From the NCBI GenBank assembly GCA_038212215.1, contig JBBQUT010000013.1, positions 38,322 through 102,321 of the forward strand: 64,000 nt of DNA, in the 5' to 3' direction. The position numbers were made by a program, and so were the translations under genes. The notes under the pieces are model-generated. The model saw only the letters and a list, made by a program, of their open reading frames with translations, was not told where the DNA came from and searched no databases. This document shows positions 32,896-39,839 of the stretch, one piece after another (position 1 is the first letter of the stretch; each line of letters opens with the position of its first letter). This stretch comes from JALZAI01 sp038212215. Its GTDB lineage: Bacteria; Actinomycetota; Actinomycetes; Mycobacteriales; Jatrophihabitantaceae.

Positions 32896-35841
32896 GTGGC
32901 CATGCGGCCGCCCGTCCCGAACATCATGCTGTCGCGCCGCGCGAAGGCTGCGCTGTGGACCGCCGGGATTCTGATCGTGCTCATCATCGCCCTGGTGCAG
33001 ACCACCGGTGTCTACATCAATTACCTCTGGTTCAGTTCCCTACATTTCCGAGGCGTCTACACCACGATCTTCTGGACGCGCCTGACCCTGTTCCTGATCT
33101 TCGGGATCGTGATGGCGCTCATCATCGGCAGCAACCTGGTCGTGGCCTACCTGCTGCGTCCGCCGTTTCGCCCGATGTCGGCGGAACAACAGAACATCGA
33201 GCGCTACCGGGTACTGCTCGAGCCGCGGCGCTGGCTGATTCTCGTCGGCGTCTGCGTGATCGCGCTCCTTTCGGCGGGGTTATCGGCCCAGGGAAACTGG
33301 GCGACGTGGCAACTGTTCCTGCACGGTGGTTCATTCGGCGCAACCGATCCGCAATTCCACCGCGATATCTCCTTCTACGCCTGGGATTACCCGGCTTACC
33401 GTTTGCTGCTGGGCTTCGGATTCAGCGCCATCCTGTTCTCGCTGGTGTTGAGCGCCGGCGTGCATTACCTGCTCGGTGCGATCCGGTTGCAGACCCCTGG
33501 ACCGAAGATCACGTTCTCGGCGCGGCGCCACCTGACGGTCTTGGTGTTCGTGTTCATCGTGCTCAAGGCGGTCGCGTATTGGCTCGACCGCTACGGATTG
33601 GTTTTCTCCAGCCGCAGCAAGTTCACCGGTGCGTCCTACACCGATGTGCACGCGGTATTGCCCGCCCGCACGATCTTGTTCTGGATCGCGATCATCATCG
33701 CGGTGGGGCTGATCGCGAGCCTGTGGCTGCGTAGCACCCTGCTGCCAGGGATAGCTTTCGTGTCGATGCTCGTGATGAGCGTTCTCATCAGCGGGATCTA
33801 TCCGGCCCTGTTGCAGCAGATTTCGGTCAAGCCCAACGCGAGTTCCAAAGAGGCGCCCTACATCAGTCGCAACATTCAGGCGACCCGGGCCGCTTACAAC
33901 ATCAGGACCGGAAAGAACGTGAAGTATGTACCCTACAGAGCAACCGGATCACCCGATCTGAGCGCGCCGACGCAGACCGGCAACCCCACCTTGCAGAACA
34001 TTCGTATTCTAGATCCAAACATCGTGTCGCCGACGTTTTCGCGGTTCCAGACCGGCAGCAACGTGTACGGATTCGCGTCCAAACTCGACGTCGACCGCTA
34101 CCGAGTCGGCAGTGAGCTACGCGACTACATCGTCGGAGTCCGCGAACTCGACGCGCGGAAATTGACCGGCAATCAGACCAACTGGATCAACGAGCACACG
34201 AACTTTACCCACGGATACGGGTTCGTCGCGGCGGCAGCAAGCACTGACGTCACAAATCCCGACAAGTTTAACAAGTTCACCGAGGCAGGTATCCCATCCA
34301 AGGGGCCTCTCGGGCTGACAAACGACGGCGTTTATTACGGAGAATTGCTGCCCGACTACTCGATCGTCGGAGCGGAAGGCACGAAACAGGAGTTCGACGG
34401 CAACGGCGATGCCAAGGTGCGTTATGCCGGCAGTGGCGGTGTGTCGCTCGGCAACCTGTTCAGCAGGCTCGCGTTCGCTGTCGGCTACCGGCAGACGAAC
34501 TTCTTGCTCAACAACGCAGCGAGCGCCAAGGGGGCGAAGATAATCTTTGATCGCAACCCACGTGTGATGGTGCAGCGGGTGGCGCCGTTCCTCAAGGTGG
34601 ACGGGGATCCGTACCCGATCATCGACCAGCAGACCGGCCACGTCGTGTGGATGGTCGACGGGTACACAACCATGAACAACTTTCCGTATTCGGAGCAACA
34701 GTCGCTGTCGACCCTGACCGACGATTCGCTTGCCGCGACGAACCGGACGGCGAAGCAGCCGAACGACACGATCAACTACATCCGTAACTCCGTCAAGGCA
34801 ACGGTCGACGGTTATACCGGGAAAGTGACCCTGTATGCCTGGGACACTCAGGACCCGGTGCTCAAGGCGTGGACGAAGATCTTTCCAAAGCTCGTGCACG
34901 ACAAGGCCACCATGCCCGCCTCGATCCGCGAGCACGTGCGTTACCCCGAGGATCTGTTCAAGGTGCAGCGTGGACTGCTTGGGCAGTACCACGTGAACGA
35001 TCCGGTGACGTTCTATAACGTCGCCGCGAAGTGGACTGTGCCGACCGATCCGACCAATTCCAGCCTCGGTGCGCAGCCACCGTATTACGTCCTAGCGTCG
35101 CCGCCGAGTGGCCGATCGACCGTGCCGCAGTTTGAGTTGACCTCGCCGATGAACGTCAACAATTCCACGTTCCTTGCCGCGTATCTCAGTGCTGACAGCG
35201 ACCCCGGTGCTAACTACGGCAAGATCACGGTGCTTCAACTACCCGGCGGCTCATCGACGGTGAAGGGACCGGAACAGGTCTACAGCGCGATTACGAACAA
35301 TAGCTTCATCCGAAAGGACTCGCTGTCAGCGCAGGGATCGGGCAGTTCGAATCTGCTGCACGGCAACCTGCTCACACTGCCCCTAGGCAGATCGTTCCTC
35401 TACGTCGAACCGCTCTACCTGCAGAGCGCGACGTCTACTGGCGGCGCGTATCCGAGTCTCAACCGCGTCGTGGTGGTCTTCGGTGACAAGATCGGCTATG
35501 GAGCGACGCTTGCCGACGCGCTTTCGGACTTCCAATCCGGAAACACCACAGGGGATACGATTAATCTGAGTACCGGCTCGCCGACGACGCAACCGTCCTC
35601 GACACCACCGCCGAGTTCGGCAGGCTCCGGCACGCCCGCGCCGACCAGCGGCAAAGTGACAGCGGCACAACTCGACACTGCCGTGACCAACCTCGATGCC
35701 GCCTACAAGACCGGTGACTTCGCCAAGATCGGCACGGCGCAGCAAGCACTCAAGCTTCTTGTCGAGCGCTACACGGCGCAGAACAGCGGATCGCCCACAA
35801 CTGGCACCCCCAGCCCGAGCGCGACGAAGTCGGGTAGGTGA
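32896..35841 (+). CDS. UPF0182 (COG1615) large membrane protein
   Basis: 981 residues from GTG 32896, chosen because GGAG lies 7 bp upstream; TTG 32869 and ATG 32902 are in frame. Seven N-terminal membrane segments (~20-325) are followed by a ~600-residue extracytoplasmic region and a Ser/Thr/Pro-rich stretch before a final ~60-residue helical tail (AAQLDTAVTNLDAAYKTGDF). This is the standard UPF0182 layout. Function unknown; counterpart of Rv3193c. No terminator is obvious before the tRNA promoter. Confidence 0.92.
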   Translation: MAMRPPVPNIMLSRRAKAALWTAGILIVLIIALVQTTGVYINYLWFSSLHFRGVYTTIFWTRLTLFLIFGIVMALIIGSNLVVAYLLRPPFRPMSAEQQNIERYRVLLEPRRWLILVGVCVIALLSAGLSAQGNWATWQLFLHGGSFGATDPQFHRDISFYAWDYPAYRLLLGFGFSAILFSLVLSAGVHYLLGAIRLQTPGPKITFSARRHLTVLVFVFIVLKAVAYWLDRYGLVFSSRSKFTGASYTDVHAVLPARTILFWIAIIIAVGLIASLWLRSTLLPGIAFVSMLVMSVLISGIYPALLQQISVKPNASSKEAPYISRNIQATRAAYNIRTGKNVKYVPYRATGSPDLSAPTQTGNPTLQNIRILDPNIVSPTFSRFQTGSNVYGFASKLDVDRYRVGSELRDYIVGVRELDARKLTGNQTNWINEHTNFTHGYGFVAAAASTDVTNPDKFNKFTEAGIPSKGPLGLTNDGVYYGELLPDYSIVGAEGTKQEFDGNGDAKVRYAGSGGVSLGNLFSRLAFAVGYRQTNFLLNNAASAKGAKIIFDRNPRVMVQRVAPFLKVDGDPYPIIDQQTGHVVWMVDGYTTMNNFPYSEQQSLSTLTDDSLAATNRTAKQPNDTINYIRNSVKATVDGYTGKVTLYAWDTQDPVLKAWTKIFPKLVHDKATMPASIREHVRYPEDLFKVQRGLLGQYHVNDPVTFYNVAAKWTVPTDPTNSSLGAQPPYYVLASPPSGRSTVPQFELTSPMNVNNSTFLAAYLSADSDPGANYGKITVLQLPGGSSTVKGPEQVYSAITNNSFIRKDSLSAQGSGSSNLLHGNLLTLPLGRSFLYVEPLYLQSATSTGGAYPSLNRVVVVFGDKIGYGATLADALSDFQSGNTTGDTINLSTGSPTTQPSSTPPPSSAGSGTPAPTSGKVTAAQLDTAVTNLDAAYKTGDFAKIGTAQQALKLLVERYTAQNSGSPTTGTPSPSATKSGR

Positions 35842-35861
35842 GCGTCGCCACTCGCCCCGGT

Positions 35862-35891
35862 TTGGAATGCGGGCTGGTCGTTCGCTAACCT
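35862..35891 (+). promoter_or_regulatory. promoter of the initiator tRNA gene
   Basis: TTGGAA (35862-35867) and TAACCT (35886-35891) with an 18-bp spacer; the predicted transcription start falls about 5 bp before the tRNA. Confidence 0.7.
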
Positions 35892-35902
35892 AGACCATGC
35901 AG

Positions 35903-35976
35903 CGCGGGGTGGAGCAGCTCGGTAGCTCGCTGGGCTCATAACCCAGAGGTCGCAGGTTCAAATCCTGCCCCCGCTA
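35903..35976 (+). tRNA. initiator tRNA-fMet (CAT)
   Basis: A 74-nt cloverleaf: acceptor CGCGGGG/CCCCGCT with the unpaired first position (C1 against T72) that marks initiators, anticodon arm TGGGCTCATAACCCA with three consecutive G-C pairs, T-arm GCAGG/CCTGC around TTCAAAT, discriminator A. CCA is not encoded. The accessory island begins directly after it, making its 3' end the likely attachment site. Confidence 0.97.
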
Positions 35977-35997
35977 CAAGGTTGAGGCAGTAATGAC

Positions 35998-36029
35998 AAG
36001 GGCTCCAGCGTGATGACGCTGGGGCCCTT
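35998..36029. terminator. hairpin just after tRNA-fMet
   Basis: AAGGGCTCCAGCGT (35998-36011) pairs with ACGCTGGGGCCCTT (36016-36029), one mismatch, 4-base loop. A plausible terminator for the tRNA transcript or a remnant of the mobile element end. The remaining ~215 bp to the next gene hold nothing I can identify. Confidence 0.6.
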
Positions 36030-36245
36030 GATCATTTGCCACTCATTGCCATGCAAAATCTCAAGACGCGGCCCAAACGCGACTGACCCCGACCGCCCCT
36101 ACAGGGGGGTGCCTGAAATCAGGATCGGGCAGCCGACCAGCCCTCGCGGACAGCCTTCAGCGCTTCACCGGGCCGGCGGCCAACCACGGGACGTAATCAG
36201 TCGCGGGTCGGCGTGCGCAGGCGACGGGTGACGTCGCGGGGCTTC

Positions 36246-37493
36246 TCAGGGCAGGCCGGCGCGGTCGAACTCCTGTTGCAGCCGTGGCCGGCGGCGGTTG
36301 GCTTCGCGTAGCTCGGCGATGAATTGGTCGATCTCGGTCGCGTATTCGGATCCGGCGGCGAGCTTGCGCATCTTCTTCAGCCTGCGTGCGGCGATCTGGT
36401 AGTGCTGCGCTCCGGTCTCGACGAGCTCGCGCAGGACGAGGCGGTTCAGCACCGGTAGGACGGCGAGCGGGTCGACCTTCTCGTAGGCCTTGACCAGATC
36501 GCTCCAGGTGCGGTCGTCGTCCAGGGCAAGGGAGTGGGCCAGCTCCCACGCGTACTCCGCGTCCTTGAGCGAGAGCAACGCGAACAACACGGCGTCACGC
36601 GGGCTGACCGCGAGCCGCTCCATGACTTCATCCCGGTGCTGCAGCCACGCCTCGCCCGCGTCGTGGTACAGGCGCGCAGCAGTGCTGGATGAGGGCCAGC
36701 GCCGAAACACCTCCAGCCGTGCCGCGAGCAGCTCGGCCGGACGGTGCTCGGCGAGCAATGTGCACCAGTACTCGCCGGCCTTCAGTGACTGATGGCCTGG
36801 GCCGACGTCGAGCGCCTGTCTGGCCCAGTCGATCGCGAGATCGAACTCGCCGATCTCGGCCAGCGCCTCGGCTGTGTCCTGCAGCCACTGCGCGACCTTC
36901 CGGTCGCGGGCGTGGGTCCGGATGATCGCCTCGACATCGCGGTCGAGCACCGCCAGCCGTTGGGCGTTCCAGTCCAGGGTGAACCAGTCATGGCTGTGCG
37001 GACCGGTCCACCGCTGCTCCTCAGAGGGTCGTGGGCCGAGGCGGGCTTCGACGCCGGCGAGCTCGGCCCGGTATGACGCGATGCCCGTCTCGCCGAGCGC
37101 GGGGGCGTAGGCGACGGGGTCGAGGTGGAAGTAGTCGCACTCGTTGTCGAACTGGAACGTCATCATCCAGTCGACCAGTTTCGCGGCCGGCGGCTTGGCC
37201 CGCGCGGCGACCTTGGGGTGCAGGTCCAGCAGCGCCCGACAGGCGTCGCCGATGATCCCGCTGGAGTCGTCGGCGCGCATGATCACCTTCAGCGCCGAGG
37301 CGATCGCCTTCTGCGTCACCGCGAAGACGACGGCCGGATCCTCGGTCTGGGCTGCTGCCTGGAGCCACTCGACGGCATCGTGCATCTGCCGACCGTGCTC
37401 GTTCGCCGCGCTCCAGCGCCACACGTCCGCACGAGTGCGGATCAGCGGCAGGACTGCCTCGGCAAGAGTGCTCACGGGCGGTAACAATTCCAC
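36246..37493 (-). CDS. alpha-helical repeat protein, DUF6880-like
   Basis: 415 residues, almost entirely predicted helix. An N-terminal stretch with ADDSSGIIGDACRALLDLH and then AYAPALGETGIASYRAEL resembles the part of DUF6880 / SWIM-finger-associated proteins that follows the zinc finger; TPR-like pairs follow (~200-350). No catalytic motif is seen. It starts 7 bp after the AbiEi-like antitoxin gene and is surely co-transcribed with it, occupying the place where an AbiEii nucleotidyltransferase toxin would normally be. Function unknown. Confidence 0.6.
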   Translation of the reverse strand: MELLPPVSTLAEAVLPLIRTRADVWRWSAANEHGRQMHDAVEWLQAAAQTEDPAVVFAVTQKAIASALKVIMRADDSSGIIGDACRALLDLHPKVAARAKPPAAKLVDWMMTFQFDNECDYFHLDPVAYAPALGETGIASYRAELAGVEARLGPRPSEEQRWTGPHSHDWFTLDWNAQRLAVLDRDVEAIIRTHARDRKVAQWLQDTAEALAEIGEFDLAIDWARQALDVGPGHQSLKAGEYWCTLLAEHRPAELLAARLEVFRRWPSSSTAARLYHDAGEAWLQHRDEVMERLAVSPRDAVLFALLSLKDAEYAWELAHSLALDDDRTWSDLVKAYEKVDPLAVLPVLNRLVLRELVETGAQHYQIAARRLKKMRKLAAGSEYATEIDQFIAELREANRRRPRLQQEFDRAGLP

Positions 37494-37499
37494 GGCTCA

Positions 37500-38072
37500 C
37501 TACGTCACCGCGTCAGCTGACTCCACATTCGCGTGCTCGTTCTGGATCAGGGCACGACGGACTCGGGCATACTCGCGGCTGGTCAGCAAACCCTCGCCTT
37601 TCGCCTGCTTCGTACCGTCCAGCAGTCGCTCGGTCATCACCTTGTTACCGCAGTCGACCAGCGCCCTTGCGACTGTCGTGCTGCGCAGACCTTCGTAGAC
37701 CGTTAGGTCGTCTTCGGGCAACCCTTCTTCTCTTAGCTCGATGAACTCGGGAAGGGCGGCCCTCACCCGCCGCGCAACGCCGATGTGGATTCGGCGGGGA
37801 TTGGCCAGGGCCAGATGGTGCAGCGCAAGCACGGTCTCGCCACGTAGGTAGGCGCTGCGGCCTACGCGAAGCAGTGCCTCGGCGAACTGGTCATGCTCGG
37901 CGGGGCGGGCATCCGCCAGGCGATAGAGGCCGTAGGCAACGTTCGTCAATGCGCCGCGCGACGCCAGCTTCCGCAGTTCGACTGCGGGTACGCCGACGGT
38001 GGCTGCATCACGAGTGGTGACGTAGCCGTAGTGGTCAAGCGCGACCTCACGCACAGCTTGGCGGTAGGTCAT
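37500..38072 (-). CDS. AbiEi-like (type IV) antitoxin/transcription regulator
   Basis: 190 residues. The N-terminal winged helix DHYGYVTTRDAATVGVPAVELRKLASRGALTNVAYGLYR (given here as family pattern, ~12-52) is the AbiEi antitoxin N-terminal domain; AALPEFIELREEGLPEDDLTVYEGLRSTTVARAL is the typical middle segment. These proteins repress their own operon by binding inverted repeats. One such repeat lies just upstream of the start. No AbiEii toxin gene is found next to it. Confidence 0.75.
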   Translation of the reverse strand: MTYRQAVREVALDHYGYVTTRDAATVGVPAVELRKLASRGALTNVAYGLYRLADARPAEHDQFAEALLRVGRSAYLRGETVLALHHLALANPRRIHIGVARRVRAALPEFIELREEGLPEDDLTVYEGLRSTTVARALVDCGNKVMTERLLDGTKQAKGEGLLTSREYARVRRALIQNEHANVESADAVT

Positions 38073-38089
38073 ACACCCGCTCCTTCCGT

Positions 38090-38123
38090 GTCATAACCGT
38101 ACCGAAACCGGTACGGTTGTGAC
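38090..38123. promoter_or_regulatory. inverted repeat operator upstream of AbiEi-like gene
   Basis: AACCGTACCG (38095-38104) and CGGTACGGTT (38109-38118) form a perfect dyad, extended by GTCA/TGAC at the outer ends (38090-38093, 38120-38123). It lies 18 bp before the AbiEi-like start codon, where autoregulatory antitoxins bind. Confidence 0.65.
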
Positions 38124-38197
38124 AGCCCGCCTCAGCACGCAAAGGAGACGGCGTTGCGCTGAGCAGCAAGCCGTTACACGCGACCCCGCCAGGGCGC

Positions 38198-38213
38198 GTA
38201 ACATATGTGATAC
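38198..38213. promoter_or_regulatory. palindrome upstream of HTH antitoxin gene
   Basis: GTAACATATGTGATAC, with the perfect core ACATATGT at 38201-38208, lies 29 bp upstream of the HigA-like start: a likely autoregulatory operator overlapping the promoter. Confidence 0.5.
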
Positions 38214-38241
38214 GGTTGCTGGCGGAGAACGGAGACTCACG

Positions 38242-38655
38242 ATGAGCGCCAACAAGGCTTTCTGGGACGACCTCGCGCGTGACTTGAAGGACCCCGATTT
38301 CCTGCGGGAGTACATCGTCGAGTCGATGCGTATCGCGACGGTCGATGCCATCGTGAACGAACTCGACGAGGCGCGCGAGGCAGCGGGGCTGTCGAAGGCC
38401 GACCTGGCGCGCGCGATCCAGGTCGAGCCTGCCACGATTCGCCGGCTCTTCGCCGCGAGTCGTCCAAACCCAACGCTCGGCACGCTCGCCGAGGTCGCCG
38501 CGGCGCTCGGTATGCGCGTCACGCTGGAGCCGCTGCCGAGTTCCGAGCGTGCGAACGTCACCGAGCCGCTGCTTCAAGGAAAAGTCGCTGATGCGTCCAA
38601 ACTTGCGCGTCACCTGGAGCAGCTGCGAGCAGCAAAGGCGAAGGTCCCGGCCTAA
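38242..38655 (+). CDS. HigA-like HTH antitoxin
   Basis: 137 residues from ATG 38242 (GGAG 8 bp upstream). HTH of the Xre/HigA type at ~57-105: VNELDEAREAAGLSKADLAR, then ATIRRLFAASRPNPTLGTLAEVAAALG. An acidic N-terminal helix (KAFWDDLARDLKDPDFLREYI) is typical of antitoxins that cover a Gp49/HigB toxin. It overlaps the end of the HigB-like gene by 4 bp on the opposite strand, unlike the usual co-directional operon. Confidence 0.75.
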   Translation: MSANKAFWDDLARDLKDPDFLREYIVESMRIATVDAIVNELDEAREAAGLSKADLARAIQVEPATIRRLFAASRPNPTLGTLAEVAAALGMRVTLEPLPSSERANVTEPLLQGKVADASKLARHLEQLRAAKAKVPA

Positions 38656-39155
38656 TCCCGTGCAAGCGAGCGTGGATTGCGCGTGCGGTACTCGTCCCCG
38701 AGCTTGCGCACCGCCGCGTAGTCGGCGTCAGACAGAGTTGTGCGGAACGGCTTGTTTCGCCCGTCGATGATGACGAGCAGAGGCTTGTCGGCGCCCTTGG
38801 CGTCGTAGTCGAGCAAGCAGAAGAGCCGATAGTGGTGGCGCCCCGGCCCGTCGACGCGCAACTCGAACCAGCCGGTCATGTCGCCCTTCATGGCCTCCCA
38901 ATAGCCGCCGCCAGCGAAGCGCTTCGGCGGGGCGGTGGCAACGGCAATGAGCGCGGCTCGCATCGTGGCGCGCACCTTCGCGGGGTAGGAGTTCAACGCA
39001 TCGCGCCCGGGCGATGACTGGTTTGGGTCGTCGGCCTTGTGCCGCCGGAAGTACACGACGTCGTGGGCGTCGTCAGGGGAAGGGCCGGTGCGGACGGGTG
39101 GGGGTTTCGGCACCCGTCGTTTCGGCTTCCGTCGGTCTCGTGGGTCCGGACTCAC
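38652..39155 (-). CDS. HigB/Gp49-like (RelE/ParE superfamily) toxin candidate
   Basis: 167 residues from GTG 39155; a shorter product from an internal GTG near 39060 is equally possible, as the first ~30 residues are Pro/Arg-rich. The core has KVRATMRAALIAVATAPPKRFAGGGYWEAMKGDMTGWFELRV, then HHYRLFCLLDYD and LLVIIDGRNKPFRTTLSD, the beta-strand order of phage-derived Gp49-like/HigB ribosome-dependent mRNA endonucleases. It should be neutralised by the HTH protein encoded convergently. Confidence 0.7.
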   Translation of the reverse strand: MSPDPRDRRKPKRRVPKPPPVRTGPSPDDAHDVVYFRRHKADDPNQSSPGRDALNSYPAKVRATMRAALIAVATAPPKRFAGGGYWEAMKGDMTGWFELRVDGPGRHHYRLFCLLDYDAKGADKPLLVIIDGRNKPFRTTLSDADYAAVRKLGDEYRTRNPRSLARD

Positions 39156-39176
39156 TCGCGCGGCCCACGGCGGGCA

Positions 39177-39614
39177 TCAATCGGCACGTCCGAACCCTAC
39201 TTCCGCCGGTTGGGGACGGACTCGAACGCAGCGAGTGCCCGGTGGCCGGCGTCGCAGGTCGTGGAAGCGGCCGTGCCGGCGCGGCCCCGGCCGTTCGATT
39301 GCCGGCAGCCAGCCGCGGGTACGGAAGGTGTCTTGCACGAGATCGGCGCCCCAGTATTGGTCGAGAAGAGCACGTCGTCGTCGCGCTTTGTGCGTGTACC
39401 GAAAAGTGTTGCGGGCGCGGGCAAGTAAAGCCAACACAACACTTTCCGAGTGCCGTAGCGCGAGGTGAAGCGGAGTTCGCCGGCAGCAGCACTCGAGGTT
39501 GGAGCTTCCACGGCGCAAACCCCAGCGCTGACGGTGGAACAAGTTGCAGCTATCGCGCAGCGGGTGAAGGCGCAGTCCACGAGCGCGTGACCAAGCCTCC
39601 GTTCGTTGCCCAGA
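39177..39614 (-). pseudogene. decayed tyrosine recombinase (integrase) C-terminal half
   Basis: No intact frame, but two minus-strand frames keep integrase features in the right order. Frame one (~39400-39338) reads DDDVLFSTNTGAPIS, the strand before the catalytic His box. After a frameshift near 39335, frame two reads DTFRTRGWLPAIERPG and GRFHDLRR (39272-39249), matching the HxLR box of actinomycete phage-type integrases, after which similarity fades. It lies directly downstream of an excisionase-like gene, the normal place for int. Confidence 0.65.
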
Positions 39615-39839
39615 TCAGGCGACGTCGGCACCTGGGAGCCGGCCGGTTGCTAGCAGTTCCAGCAGCGGCTTCGTCGGGATCTTGATCAGTTTGCCGGCAC
39701 GAACGATCGGCGTAGGCCACGCGTCGGTGCGGACCAGCTCGTAGGCGAGCGTTCTTCCGATGCCGAGCACCTGTGCGGCTTGCGGCACGGTGAGCATCGG
39801 CGGCAGTGCAGCGGGCTCGGTGGCGGGTGGTCGTTGCAT
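39615..39839 (-). CDS. excisionase-like HTH (MerR/AlpA-type) DNA-binding protein
   Basis: 74 residues from ATG 39839, chosen for the AAGGAG 6 bp upstream; ATG 39863 is in frame. LTVPQAAQVLGIGRTLAYELVRTD is the winged HTH of the excisionase family, followed by the wing PTPIVRAGKLIKIPTKPLLELL. Such proteins sit between the replication/transfer gene and int in actinomycete integrative elements and direct excision. The integrase downstream is a pseudogene, so it may be an orphan. Confidence 0.8.
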   Translation of the reverse strand: MQRPPATEPAALPPMLTVPQAAQVLGIGRTLAYELVRTDAWPTPIVRAGKLIKIPTKPLLELLATGRLPGADVA

